A stretch of DNA of 64,000 nucleotides, from assembly GCA_963210315.1 (NCBI GenBank), contig OY723283.1, positions 620,001-684,000 of the forward strand, written 5' to 3'. Both the position numbers and the translations under genes were made by a program. This stretch comes from Rhynchopus euleeides (Eukaryota; Euglenozoa; Diplonemea; Diplonemida; Diplonemidae). Numbering within the stretch: the first letter of the stretch is position 1; each line of letters opens with the position of its first letter. Below are positions 11,085 through 21,915 of this stretch, piece by piece. A model generated the notes under the pieces. That model saw only the letters and a program-made list of their open reading frames with translations, did not search any database and was not told the origin of the DNA.

Positions 11085-11652
11085 CACGCTACCTGAAACG
11101 TGAGTGTGCCTTGCTAACACGAGCATTTCAACGGTCTGCCGGCGACCGTTCCCCAAACCAGTAAACCAGCAGTTTTGGAAAATCGGAGAGATCACCCTAC
11201 TGCGCTGAATATGGTGCGCACCACTGCAAAAATCCCTGGGAGCTTTTGGGCTTTCAGACCTGAAGGGGCCAGCAGGTGGGTGGCGTCGGGGAGTGGCAGC
11301 TTTGTAACTGTCCTCCAGCTGCTGGCATGTCCAGCCCTGCGCGAGTGCCAAGGTGTACCGAGTCCCTGCGGAGCACAACCCCCGATGAGAACGAGTGCCA
11401 GATGATCCTCATTCATTTTCAGCTGTAACGCGCATGAGGGGCACTCTCTGCCGCAAGCATCTCTGGGCATCACTCGAGAGCTGTCACATGATGACGCGGA
11501 GAGAAATCAGAGAAAAAGTCCCGCCTGACGGGCACGCGCCTGGAAACTGTGGGGGGGCGAGCAAAAAATCCCTTGTAAAAATTCTTAGAAAAAACCTGGT
11601 TCCCCGACTCAAAAAACCTGGAAAAAGGGCTCGTTCCCCGCCCAGGCCTGCC
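11085..11652 (-). repeat. Shared leader segment, copy 1 (cf. 24487-25052)
   Basis: About 568 bp, differing by only a few bases from 24487-25052. Read on the minus strand, each copy stands directly upstream of a different coding sequence: here the orphan fragment ending at 10942, at the other locus the RT/RNase H LINE. The frame stays open through the LINE-linked copy from a TTG at 24780, but nothing in it resembles RT, so I treat it as a separate repeat or leader. Confidence 0.8.
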
Positions 11653-11847
11653 GGCCAAAACAAATTTTTTTTCGACATGTCGAAAATCCGGCCACCCTGG
11701 GGCAGCAGCCTGGACTGGTGGCCACCCCAACCGAAAAAAATCGAAAAAAAATCCGAAAAAAATCCGAAAAATATCGGTGTGGCACCCCAGAGGGCCCGAT
11801 TTTCGGTTTAGTCGGCCGAAAAAAAAATTTTTTTTTCGGCCAAAAAT

Positions 11848-12585
11848 AGCTATTTATTGTACTGAAATAATCTTCACATTATTTTACGCGGAGGGGGGCC
11901 TGCTACATAAAGTAACATTATTTTACGCGAGCGAAGCGAGCGTAAAATTGAAGTCATGTTGCCGAGCGAAGCGAGGCGACATGTGGAAGTCACCTTAACG
12001 AGCGAAGCGAGTTGAGGTGTGATTACTTTATGTAGTAGCAGGCCCCCCTCCGCGTAAAATAATGTGAAGATTATTTTTTGTGCAATAGGTTGTTTTATCT
12101 CCCTGAAATAATGTTCTCTCATCAAAATAGCCTAAGTCCCTGCAAGATAAGAAGATTATTTAATCCTCCACCAGCACAACGTTGAAACGTGCAGCGGATT
12201 TTTCGAACCCCATAAAGTTAGATTATTTTACAGTAAAATAATGTGCAGATTTGTTGGACTGCAGGGACCCCAGATCACGCATAGGTTTACAGTGAAGTAA
12301 TTTAGATTGTTTCGACCTGCCTAAAGACATTGTTTTATTTTGGCCGACTTTTTTTTTAGGTGACTTCCCCTGTGAGGCAATAATGCCAGCTTTTCTTAAC
12401 AGCTTGTAAGGAACTTGCGTGAAGGAGAGTCAACATTATTTTACCGTCAAATAATCTAACTTTATGGGGTTCGAAAAATCTACTGCACGTTTTCAACGTT
12501 GTGCTGGTGGAGGATTAAATAATCTTCTTATCTTGCAGGGCCGCAGGCTATTTTGATGAGAGAACATTATTTTAGGGAGATAAAA
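11848..12585. mobile_element. Compound foldback insertion in the tandem array
   Basis: About 738 bp interrupts the first unit between CGGCCAAAAA and AAAATTTTT. It contains two foldbacks. The first spans about 11860-12084, with arms containing TCTTCACATTATTTTACGCG around a variable loop. The second spans about 12091-12585, with arms of roughly 150 bp (TTTTATCTCCCT(G/A)AAATAAT and onward) around a loop of about 190 bp. The motif ACATTATTTTAC recurs at most arm junctions. No coding sequence; probably non-autonomous MITE-like DNA. Confidence 0.75.
11921..12019 (+). other. Three hairpins with one constant loop and different stems
   Basis: The same 11-mer GAGCGAAGCGA is framed three times by a different inverted repeat: TTTTACGC/GCGTAAAA (11921-11947), CATGTTGCC/GGCGACATG (11955-11983, one mismatch) and CACCTTAAC/GTTGAGGTG (11991-12019, one mismatch). 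They form the loop region of the first foldback. Confidence 0.85.
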
Positions 12586-13335
12586 TTTTTTTTTCGACAT
12601 GTCGAAAATCCGGCCACCCTGGGGCAGCAGCCTGGACTGGTGGCCACCCCAACCGAAAAAAATCGAAAAAAAATCCGAAAAAAATCCGAAAAATATCGGT
12701 GTGGCACCCCAGAGGGCCCGATTTTCGGTTTAGTCGGCCGAAAAAAAAAATTTTTTTTCGGCCAAAAAAAATTTTTTTTCGACATGTCGAAAATCCGGCC
12801 ACCCTGGGGCAGCAGCCTGGACTGGTGGCCACCCCAACCGAAAAAAATCGAAAAAAAATCCGAAAAATATCGGTGTGGCACCCCAGAGGGCCCGATTTTC
12901 GGTTTAGTCGGCCGAAAAAAAATTTTTTTTTTTCGGCCAAAAAATTTTTTTTTTCGACATGTCGAAAATCCGGCCACCCTGGGGCAGCAGCCTGGACTGG
13001 TGGCCACCCCAACCGAAAAAAATCGAAAAAAAATCCGAAAAAAATCCGAAAAATATCGGTGTGGCACCCCAGAGGGCCCGATTTTCGGTTTAGTCGGCCG
13101 AAAAAAAAATTTTTTTTTCGACATGTCGAAAATCCGGCCACCCTGGGGCAGCAGCCTGGACTGGTGGCCACCCCAACCGAAAAAAATCGAAAAAAAATCC
13201 GAAAAAAATCCGAAAAATATCGGTGTGGCACCCCAGAGGGCCCGATTTTCGGTTTAGTCGGCCGAAAAAAAAATTTTTTTTTCGGCCAAATTTTTTTTTT
13301 TCGACATGTCGAAAAATCGGTAATTCAGTACCCCG

Positions 13336-13519
13336 GGGGGGTATGGAATCTGGGAACCTCGACCTGGCGACTACGGGTGACTACGCGCGACTACGACACA
13401 ATGCGATTTTTTGCGAAAAAATCGATTTTTTTCGAAAATCTTACTCTCTTTTCCCCAGCCGAAAAACCGCGCGTAAATCGCCTAAAAGTGACTAAGAATG
13501 ACTAAATTTCCATACCCCC
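13336..13519. repeat. Short inverted-repeat element
   Basis: GGGGGTATGGAA at 13336-13348 is answered by TTCCATACCCCC at 13508-13519, enclosing about 160 bp with repeated GACTA words. It lies between the tandem array and the next gene. It may be a small MITE; duplication of the target is not evident. Confidence 0.45.
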
Positions 13520-13607
13520 AGCTGCACCTGTTGTGCTGCGCTGCGGTGGCGGCAGCAAGAGACCACAGCTGCGTGAAACTCTAACGGGCTGCACACACAC
13601 AAACCCC

Positions 13608-15785
13608 CTAATCCAGCTCTGCGATGCCAAAACCATCTGCAACTGCCTCCGCAAGCTCCGCTTGGTCCAGATCATCGAGCTCGGCATCGGAGAGCGAGGC
13701 ACCCACAATAGTCTTCAGCTGAATGAGACTCATCGCGATATAGGCCTTCCTCTCCCGCGGATACCCGTTCACCACCACGGGATCCTTCGACGAGGGCAGC
13801 ATCTCATAGTTAGCCGGCTTCACAACCTTGGCCATGCCTGTGCCGAGGAGGCACACCGAGATGCGCTCCCCCTTCACGACTGTAATCCGCGCCTGGGAGC
13901 CGTTGAACTGCCGCGATGAGCCTGCCAGCCCCTTCAGGAGCACGAGATCGCCCGCCTTCGGCGCCTTTGCCTCCTGATCCTTCGGCGCATCTGCGGGGGA
14001 AGGGTGCCGCCCTGCTGCCTGGCACGCCATACCTGCTGCAACCGGCGCTGTCGGGGCTGGCGGAGCCGCTGTGCCCGCTGGAGCTGAAGGCGTGACCTGC
14101 GCACTGCCCTGCGCTACCGCTGCCAGAGGCGGTGCTGTCGGCTTCTCCAACCCGCGCTGAACCGGCGCCGGCGCCGCCGGCTGCGCCGTCTTTTCCTGAG
14201 TGGGCTGGGAGACAGGCTGCGGAGGGGCCTGCGGCGCCACAGACAGCACAGTCAACGCCGGCACAGGGATGCCTGGCGGGTACTCCTTCGATGCCTCAAC
14301 GAGAAGCGGCAGCACCGCTGGCTGGATATCCCCCGCCTCGGGCGCTGTGTTCGACACCTTCGCGAGCGGGATGATCTCCACGCTGTTCTCCGCAAAGGAC
14401 ACCACCACTGCAACCTTCCGCTTGCCGGTACCCCCGGAGATGTGCGTGACCTTCTGGATGAACCCACAGGCATACGCAGACCCCTTCGACACCTTCACCA
14501 GGAGGCCGTGTTTGGTGCGCCCCAAGTCCTCCAGGGTGGTCTCCTGGTTCGTAGTGCCAGGGGTCATGGCCATGGCCTTCACCAGCATGTTGCGGCTGGA
14601 CCACACCCTCTTTGCGGTCCCCATGAGCCCGCCGTCAAGAAGCGCTGCCACTGCATCAGCAGGGGGGCATGCGTTTGCAGCTGGCGCGGCATCACGCACA
14701 GGGGGTTTCGCGGAGGGGGGGGTGGGGTTGCTTGCGGCAACAGGGGCATCAGGGCCCCGCCCCCATGTGAACCTCACACCCCCCCGGGTGAAGAACTCTC
14801 TCAGGGCGTCGACGTCGCGCTCGCGGATGCCGAGCGATGAGTCCAGCTCTTCGAAGTCGAGGAAGGGCCCAGAGTTGTCACGCATGAAGGCCGTCTGTGG
14901 GTGGGTGGGGGGTGGGCAAAAAAAGGGAGTGGGGGCACAGTCATAACACTCGGCTCTGGCGCATACCTGTGTGAACGACTTCCAGCCTGTGCCCGTGTTG
15001 TACCTCCCCCTGGCCCCACCGCACTCCAGGACGACATTCTCCCCTCCAGACTCCGTGATTGTCATCGCCTGCATCGCACCCTCCCCGCGATCCCCGCGGG
15101 CCCTGTCGCTGTCCCTCTCCCGAACCCTCCCCTTCTCCTTCCCATCCCTGCCCCCCCTGTCGCGGCTGTGCGGCTCCACACCCCTGTCGCGCGAATCCCT
15201 CCCACCCGGGCTTGTTGCAGACCGCGGATCGCCCTGCATGTCGAACTTCCCCCCCTGCGCCTTCGACGCCTTCTTGCCTCCCTCCGGAGGCAGAGGTATC
15301 CGCTTCGCCTGGGTGGGCTGCGCAGCCGCAGCAGGCACTACAGTCTGCATCTGCATGGGGTTCGGTGGCAGAACACCTTGCATGCCTTGCGGCATGACTG
15401 GCATCCCTGGCTGCATGGGGAACCCCCCAGTGTACGGGGGATAGTTGTACCCAGGAAACCCACCATACGGCATGGGGGGATACAAAAAGCCCGCCTGCTG
15501 CGGCTGCGGCACCTGCTGCTCTGGGGGCACGAACTGCGTCTTCTGTTGCTGGAGGCCCTGAGGGAACACCCCTTGCTGCTGCACCGGCGCGGGCGGAGCG
15601 CTCTTCACAGGGAAGGCTTGGGCGGGCTTCGCCTGCTGTGTGGAGGCGGGGGTGGATGCGGCGGCGGCGGCGGCGGCCTCCTCCTTCGCCCTGTCCTTCC
15701 GGGCCATCTTCTCTTCGAGCGCCTGCAGATCGCGCTTCATGTCGGCGATCATCTCGCGCGTGTCGTCATCATCGCTGCCCGTCAT
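13608..15785 (-). CDS. Low-complexity protein with C-terminal KOW/SH3-like segment, two exons
   Basis: Exon 1 is 15785-14967 and exon 2 is 14894-13608. The 72 bp intron (CAG|GTATGC ... CCACAG|ACG, phase 0) is a multiple of three without a stop, so the unspliced frame stays open; the inserted residues are Cys/Pro-rich and unlike their surroundings. The spliced product is about 701 residues. Visible: an acidic/helical N terminus (TGSDDDDTREMIADMKRDL), a Gln/Pro/Met-rich stretch, an Arg/Asp-rich stretch of SR-like type, a central part with LGIRERDVDALREFFTRG, a long Pro/Ala linker, and a beta-rich C-terminal segment (KAGDLVLLKGLAGSSRQFNG, then QARITVVKGERISVCL) recalling KOW or SH3-like RNA-binding folds. 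An RNA-associated role is inference; family not recognised. An acceptor lies 31 nt upstream of the ATG. Confidence 0.78.
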   Translation of the reverse strand: MTGSDDDDTREMIADMKRDLQALEEKMARKDRAKEEAAAAAAASTPASTQQAKPAQAFPVKSAPPAPVQQQGVFPQGLQQQKTQFVPPEQQVPQPQQAGFLYPPMPYGGFPGYNYPPYTGGFPMQPGMPVMPQGMQGVLPPNPMQMQTVVPAAAAQPTQAKRIPLPPEGGKKASKAQGGKFDMQGDPRSATSPGGRDSRDRGVEPHSRDRGGRDGKEKGRVRERDSDRARGDRGEGAMQAMTITESGGENVVLECGGARGRYNTGTGWKSFTQVCARAECYDCAPTPFFCPPPTHPQTAFMRDNSGPFLDFEELDSSLGIRERDVDALREFFTRGGVRFTWGRGPDAPVAASNPTPPSAKPPVRDAAPAANACPPADAVAALLDGGLMGTAKRVWSSRNMLVKAMAMTPGTTNQETTLEDLGRTKHGLLVKVSKGSAYACGFIQKVTHISGGTGKRKVAVVVSFAENSVEIIPLAKVSNTAPEAGDIQPAVLPLLVEASKEYPPGIPVPALTVLSVAPQAPPQPVSQPTQEKTAQPAAPAPVQRGLEKPTAPPLAAVAQGSAQVTPSAPAGTAAPPAPTAPVAAGMACQAAGRHPSPADAPKDQEAKAPKAGDLVLLKGLAGSSRQFNGSQARITVVKGERISVCLLGTGMAKVVKPANYEMLPSSKDPVVVNGYPRERKAYIAMSLIQLKTIVGASLSDAELDDLDQAELAEAVADGFGIAELD

Positions 15786-17423
15786 GGTTGCCCGAATGGC
15801 CACCAGGTGGGGGGCTCTGCGATGGGTGGTGTGGGAGGGGAGATCGTGAGGGGAGGGGGGGGTGGGCCCTTGATGCGCCGACACTGTGCAGAGTAGAGAA
15901 GGAGAAGAGGCCTGCTCTGAGATGGGCTGTGGCAGTTTACAGCATGATACAGCAGTGTTTGTTTTGTCAGAGGTTGATCAGGTTGAGCGTAAGTTCTAAG
16001 CAGCGCTTTGAACAGAAGAGAGGTGGGGGGTGTGGGGGAGGGTTGGGGGCTACCAGCGCAGCACCTGCTGCTGCTTTGTTTGTCGCTACCCCGAAAGTTG
16101 CCTCCTTACGTATTTTTCTTCTTCTTCTTCGTCATCTTATCACACCAAACTCTCCCGCTGCATGTTGCTTTGTTTCCACCGGTGGGTTGGCGCCTCGACG
16201 GCATAATCACCAAAATAAACGGGGCTGCCGAGGCTGACCGCGAAGGAGAGGCCACCAGGGTTTTTGGCGCGAAACGCAGGGTCCGGTTTCACCCACCACC
16301 ACCACCAACTCCCACCCCCATTCTTGCAACAAGGCAGCCATATGACCACAGGTTTAGAATCAACAGATTTCCCACCATGATGTACCCACACAGAACCTTC
16401 GATGCGTTCCTTGTTGACCCCGAGTTCCCTGGGCTAAAAACTGAACTCGGGTAAGTGAGCTCGAGGCCGAGCGCACAGAAGAACAACGACGAAGGCGGGG
16501 AGAAGGGGGGGGGGGGGGCGGGGGTGGGGGTATCGGGGTCCACTGAGAAATACATGGGCACAAATCTCACACACTTCCTCGCTTCGCTCACTAACCCTCC
16601 TCCCTGCTACCCAATTTGCACCGTTTAGCCCATTATCACAAAGTCTCTCAGATACTCCCCATTTTTTTCGCGCACGGACATGAGACGCGTGTGGGGGCAA
16701 GGAATGGTACGAACGACGGAGAACTTCGAGAAGGCGCTTCGGGGCGCAAGCACAACACATCAGCAAGCACAATACAATTGAAGGGGGGGTGTGGGATGGG
16801 CGCTCTTCGCTCTGGCGTCAAGAAAAATGTGTGAGTGCGACACCTTGGTATGTTAGGGCGGTCTCACACTGTATACACTTCAGAGCAAAGCACACCACTC
16901 ACACCCTCCCTGCAACCACATTGTGAAGCAGATTGTGTAAAGTGCGCAGCCGCTCAAAGGCCTTCAAGCTCGTTTTGTCTATTGCGCTCTTTGCTAACGT
17001 GCTGCAGCAATGACCAATGCCCACACCACGTGGTATACCTATCTAGCTGATACAGGCCGCTTCGGTGCACAACAAGCTGCCGCGGCCCTTCCTGGCCATA
17101 GCAGCACCCGCGATCACGTTGGGAGTGGCGGGGAGGGGCGAGGGGGGGGTACACTTTCACCCCACTCAGCGTGAGGCGGAGAAGATGCAAAAAAACCACT
17201 CGTCCACCCCGTTGCGACACGACACCCCCCCCCCCCCCCCGGCACTCCTGGCCCACCAACACAGTGGAAAAACCTGGTGTGCGTGCAACAAATTTAGTGC
17301 AACAAAATACTCCGCAAATCAGCAACGGGTAGCGTTCCTATGATATGGGGTTTGGGCACCGGGAATGGCGTGCTGTTTGTTTTTGTCTTGGCACGGGTTG
17401 GGGTGGGGTGGGGTGCTGGGGTC
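15786..17423. other. Intergenic, KOW-like gene to eIF2B-epsilon
   Basis: About 1.6 kb. It holds the C-rich acceptor tract before the ATG at 15785, a GAGCGAAGCGAG word on the minus strand near 16576, G-runs (16507-16518) and a C-run (17226-17239). No gene seen. Confidence 0.55.
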
Positions 17424-19874
17424 TCAGTCAGAATCCGTGTCCTCGCTGCTCTCACGGAGGAGCTCGAGGAAGGAGTCGCAGTGCGACAGGATCTCGTCGT
17501 CCTGCGGGTCGATTGTTTTCGCAGCCTGCTTCGCGAGCATCTCCTTCTCCCATGCGAAGATCGTGTCCTCGGAAATGAGAGAGTTGTCGTACATCGCATG
17601 CATGAACTCCCCCACCTTGTCGAACACAGGAGGCGCCGTCTTGGAGAAGTCAGTCAGCGTGATGAGCAGCTGTGGGTTGGTGGGTGTGACGGACGGAGAG
17701 AACTGCAGGAGAAAAGACAGTTTTCTCTCAGGCGCTTGCATCAAGCACCGCATACCTCAGACTCCACAGAAACGTCGTGGAACTTGTCAAGCAGGCGGCC
17801 CCATTTCTTCAGCAGCTTTGAGAAGGCCTTGCGGGGGCACCCTGTGTTTGACTCCGCTGCGATCTGCAGGAAAGCCAGCAGGATGGCACAGCAGCAGTCG
17901 AGGATCGACACGTTGTAGCTGAACTTCACAGAGTTGATCTCCACGTGCACACCGTCGAACTCCAGACCGTCGCTCACGGCACGCTTGACCTGTGAATGTA
18001 AATGGGACAGTGGGAAATAACAAACAACGCCGCTGGCGGGAGGCGAAGGGGCAGCCAAGGCTTGTTGCTGGCTGTGTGGAGAAGAGCCCCGAAAGGGTGG
18101 GCAATGGGCATACCGTGGCGACCACCTCGGTGAGGAAGGTCTCGCCGTTGGGGAGCTCGTCTTGGTCGTCGTCCGAATCCCCGTTGGACACGTAGAAGGC
18201 GGAGGCGGAGCTGCTGAGGTTGGGCTCCAGCGGCAGGCTGAGGCCGCGTGCATCGAGGGGCACATCCAGTGACATGGAGAAGGCACGCCCGACACCCGTC
18301 TCCCCCACGATCTCCACCTCGCTCTGCTCGATGTACTCCACCTCCGTGGAGATCGCCTCGCCGAACTCGTCAAGCTCGCTCTCCTTCACGCGGGTCACAC
18401 GCTGCCCCGAAGCAAGCTCCGTCCCCGGCGCCAGCTTCACCCCGAAAGACACGACGCACCCGGCATGCAGCTTGCAGTTGTCCCCGATGACTGCCCCGCT
18501 GCACACCACAGCCCCCTCCAGCGAGCACCCGTCGCCGACCACCACGTCGTCCCACAGCTGGCACTCCTTGACGGTGGTGTGCTTCCCAATCTTGGTCCCA
18601 CGCCCCACCGTGGAGTGGGCCACGAGGGAGTGGTCGCCGATGCTCGCCTCAGGGCCCACGACAACGGTGCGCCCTGTCTTGCAGGAGTGCGCGAGAACGC
18701 TGGTCTTGTCGATGAAGACAGAGGGCTGCCGGCTGTACACATTGTGATACTGCGCCGCAAATGTCCCATCCACGAGGAACGGGAACGCCCACCCCTCGAT
18801 CACCGCCTTGGTGATGTTGTGGTACTGCTCCATGGTGCGCGCCCGGCGCAGGAAGCGCTGTGCGGGCACCAGCTCTGTGATGATCTTGTTCCCGAGCAGG
18901 CCGTCGTTGATGACGCTCTTCACACAGTCCCTCATCCCCCTGTAGTCGAACCCCTGCTGCTCGAACATCTCCAGCACCTGCAGCGAACAGATGCAGATCC
19001 CAGTCTCCGTCAGGTCGTTACGGATCGACAGCGTCGGGGTCTCCGCCAGCAGCTCGAGGGACAGGTCCAGGTGACCCGGCCCGTTGTCGTCCCCATCTTC
19101 AGAGTCGTCGTCATCATCAGACGAGGACCCACCTGCTCCTGTCGCGGGCCACATGACATACTGCAGCAGGTTGCCGGTGATCGGGTCGAGCACAGCCGAC
19201 ACGCGCTCCTCACCCAGCACACCCTTGAGCTTTGCCGCACGCTCCGGGGTGTACTGAAACCCGACCTTCGTGACAGCGCTGCCCCCGTCCTGCTTGTCTG
19301 TTGCGTAGTCAGCAGAGTCGCAGGATTCTGTGGATTCCTGGTGCATCAGGATCGACTGCTTCATCATGCTGTGCCGCGCAGACACCGATGCGGTGGTGTC
19401 TTCCTTCAGGAACAGGGTCATCAGGATGGTGGGGTCCAGCTCTCGTCTCCTGCAGTGCTCCACCCACACGGAGCGGAGGTGGGAGACGTTGGAGATGATA
19501 TCACCGGGGCAGAGGATGAAGTCAGACCGCAGCACGTCTGTGTCGTTCAGCCGCCGGAGGGCGTCTCCGAGGTTGCCGCAGCCGAGGGCGACGACGACGT
19601 CCACCTTGACGTCACGCCGGTCCCGCCACACGCTCTCGACGTGGGCGCTCACCTTCTCGCTGTGGGCACAGCTCAGGACAATGATCTCCTCCACGCCGTT
19701 CTGCACAAGGCCCTCCATGGCATAGTCAAGCAGAGGCACGCCCGCAACGGGCAGCAAACACCTCGGCAGCTCGAGCGTCAACGGCTTGAAGTCATCGCTA
19801 AAGCTGTCTGCGATGACAACCGCTGTCAACGCCGTCGGCGCAGACGTGTCTTCTCGGGCATTCGTTTTCCCCAT
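17424..19874 (-). CDS. eIF2B-epsilon: Translation initiation factor eIF2B subunit epsilon, three exons
   Basis: Exons are 19874-18114, 17989-17756 and 17702-17424, with introns of 124 and 53 bp, both GTATGC...CAG and phase 0; about 757 residues. eIF2B is the GDP/GTP exchange factor for eIF2 in the cytosol, and epsilon is its catalytic subunit. Order seen: a nucleotidyltransferase-like domain from residue 12 (ALTAVVIADSFSDDFKPLT, LPRCLLPVAGVPLLDYAM); an acidic insert (DDDDDSEDGDD); a left-handed beta-helix of hexapeptide repeats near 390-485 (VVVGPEASIGDHSLVAHSTV, then GRGTKIGKHTTV); a second acidic linker; and a C-terminal W2/HEAT domain (LLKKWGRLLDKF, AWEKEMLAKQAAKTID) ending in FLELLRESSEDTDSD, the acidic tail that binds eIF2. 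Domain order and length fit the family well. A C-rich tract ending GAG lies 31 nt before the ATG. Confidence 0.93.
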
Positions 19875-20147
19875 ACTGCCGCCCGCCCCCGCCCGGTCGC
19901 TCTTCCTCAGATAGGGTGGGGTGGTGGGGAGCACAGTGAGAATGTACCCCACTGCGCTGGTTGCCACAATGCTCCAATTTTTGAAAACACGCCGGGGAGT
20001 GTGTCGGGGGGTTGGGAGTTGGGGGAGGGAGGGAGGGGCGGGGGGGCTCCGGCTCGCAATGCCCTCGTGTTGTCTGACTTTGTGTATTCCTTGAACACAA
20101 TCCGGAAGCCCGACAGCTTCTGTGTTTGCCGCTGAGAGTCTTGGGTA
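19875..20147. other. Upstream flank of eIF2B-epsilon
   Basis: Contains the C-rich acceptor tract and a G-rich run. It ends in TA, the left target duplication of element H. Confidence 0.6.
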
Positions 20148-20246
20148 CACGGTGGGATCTTGTAAATTTTACATGTAAAAATACCGATTTTTACATGTAT
20201 TATACATGTATAATACTTGCATGTCAACTATTATACATGTATAATA

Positions 20247-20592
20247 CCGTATACGTAAATATTTTGGAACGTAAATATTATGGAACGTAAATATTATGGA
20301 ACGTAAATATTATGGAACGCTGGTGGGTTGGCGTTCCAGATTTTTTTCGTTCCATAATATTTACAGGGCTTTCTGCGACTCGGGGACTTGGACCAGGTGA
20401 TCGGACGGCGTACAGAGTCCCTGACGAGACCTACTCGTGCACTTTTCGCGCGATTCCTGACGCAAGCCGTCCTCACCACCGAGTGGCCCAACTGGCCCTG
20501 TAAATATTTTGGAACGTAAATATTATGGAACGGACCGGCCAAAAATGGGCCCGTTCCATAATATTTACGTTCCATAATATTTACGTATACGG
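20247..20592. mobile_element. Element A: 346 bp TIR element in the left end of H
   Basis: It begins CCGTATACGTAAATATT and ends with the complement (...AATATTTACGTATACGG). TA lies on both sides (20245-20246, 20593-20594). Removing it with one TA restores the H end so that it matches the other end of H. Tandem 16-mers of CGTAAATATTATGGAA type sit inside each end. No coding capacity. Confidence 0.88.
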
Positions 20593-21003
20593 TACATGTA
20601 AATGCCTGAAATATACATGTAAAATACATGTATATCAAGCAAAAATACATGTATAATAGTTGCATGTCAACTATTATACATGTATTTTTACTTGATATAC
20701 ATGTATTTTACATGTATATTTCATGCATTTACATGTATTTTACATGTATAATACTTGTCATGCAAGTATTATACATGTAAAATACTTGCACGACAAGTAA
20801 AATACATGTATAATACTTGCATGACAAGTAAAATACTTGCATGCAAGTAGAATACATGTATTTTACTTGCATGCAAGTATTTTACATGTATAATACTTGC
20901 ATGACAAGTATTATACATGTAAAATACATGTAAATGCATGAAATATACATGTAAAATACATGTATATCAAGTAAAAATACATGTATACTAGTTGACATGC
21001 AAC
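20593..21003. repeat. Nested TACATGTA palindromes
   Basis: About 410 bp composed almost wholly of TACATGTA, TTGCATGCAA and ATTATACATGTATAAT words arranged as palindromes within palindromes, a sharp AT-rich island in GC-rich DNA. It is the inner continuation of the left end of H. Confidence 0.85.
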
Positions 21004-21915
21004 TATGGAGGATCCTTGAAATCGGTAGTGGACAGTAGCGGACAGGGCGGACATTTCCTTGTGGAAAAAGTGCCCGAAAAAAAAAATTCGAAAAGGTCCC
21101 CCTTACAGAATTCGCCTTTTTTCAAAAAATCGGAAAATTTCGGACCGCAATTTGTACCCAAGAAAGTGCCGAATTTTCGGACTTGGTCCGATTTGAACGA
21201 TTTCCGTGCCTCTTGCAACCCCCATGAGGGGGGGCTGCTGTTTCGGGTTCTTCCGGTGGTACATGCTGGGGTGTCAGGACAGGGAATCCTGCTCGCTGTA
21301 CCCGGTGATCCCTGACGCAGCCAGGAAGTGGAGAGCCTTGGAACCCTGGTTGAGGCCTGTAACACCCGGCCTTCCTGCCACTTCTGGCATTGTGGAGTGG
21401 AGGTGGATATGGAGAAGGTTCTCTCTCCGTCCGGTCGAGCACAACCGTCCTCTCCAGCCAGGGGCCATCTACTTTCCAAACAAGGGCCAGGAACATGCTC
21501 AAACAAACTAATTGATCAGAAAATCTGGCTAGCCGTGGAATCATTGAGCAAAATTGAACGATTTTGAACGATTTTTGGCCGTGCTCGTAGCATTCCCCGT
21601 TGAGGGGGTCGCTATTTCGTGTTCTCCTGGCCGCACGGAGGCATTGCCTTACGTCGCCTCTTCCTCTTTTCCTTTGGTGGTGTGTTGGTCTGGCACAGAG
21701 GGCGGGACCGTGCTGATATGCACAGTGACGACTCTCCCTTTTGTTTTGTGCCCGCCTCCACCGAGATTCGGCTGATGCCTCTCAGACTGGGGGCGGGCGG
21801 TCGCCGACGCTGACGCGCCTGGCGGCCTGTGGTAAGTGACGTGGGGCTGGGATGGGGGGGGGGGGGTGCTGGGAGGTCGGGCCGAAGCCCTTGTTCTCTG
21901 ATGATGTTATTTGGT
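21004..21915. other. Non-coding part of element H and LINE 3' flank
   Basis: It starts at GGAGGATCC, the inverse of the GGATTCTTC-like end near 25450. It contains one AATTCGAAAAGGTCCCCC repeat, a GAACGATTTTGAACGATTTT repeat near 21554, and a G-run near 21855. The part next to 21916 is probably the LINE 3' UTR. No gene. Confidence 0.5.

Larger units (their letters stand above)
11664..13316. repeat. Tandem array, 164-185 bp unit, about five units
   Basis: Each unit has a palindrome TTTTCGACATGTCGAAAA, a CCGGCCACCCTGGGGCAGCA stretch, AAATCCG runs, GGTGTGGCACCCCAGAGGGC, and a second long palindrome of GGCCG-A(n)T(n)-CGGCC type. The CGACATGTCG cores lie at 11673, 12595, 12780, 12955, 13119 and 13302, so spacing is 185, 175, 164 and 183 bp. 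The first gap is enlarged by the foldback insertion at 11848-12585. Frames in all six phases here are repeat artefacts. Confidence 0.92.

Noticed and set aside
12553-13505. Long open frames in several phases on both strands
   Set aside because: They track the tandem repeat unit (KFFFGQ/RKKNRKKI periodicities) and are not genes.
14901-15896. 331-codon plus-strand open frame
   Set aside because: Antisense of the KOW-like gene, Arg/Leu-rich, no domain.
18465-20135. 556-codon open frame on the plus strand
   Set aside because: Antisense shadow of eIF2B-epsilon in GC-rich DNA; His/Arg/Leu-rich translation without any domain.
20160-21003. Replication origin or telomere-like AT-rich repeat
   Set aside because: The sequence is explained as the inverted end of element H; no telomere repeat word is present.
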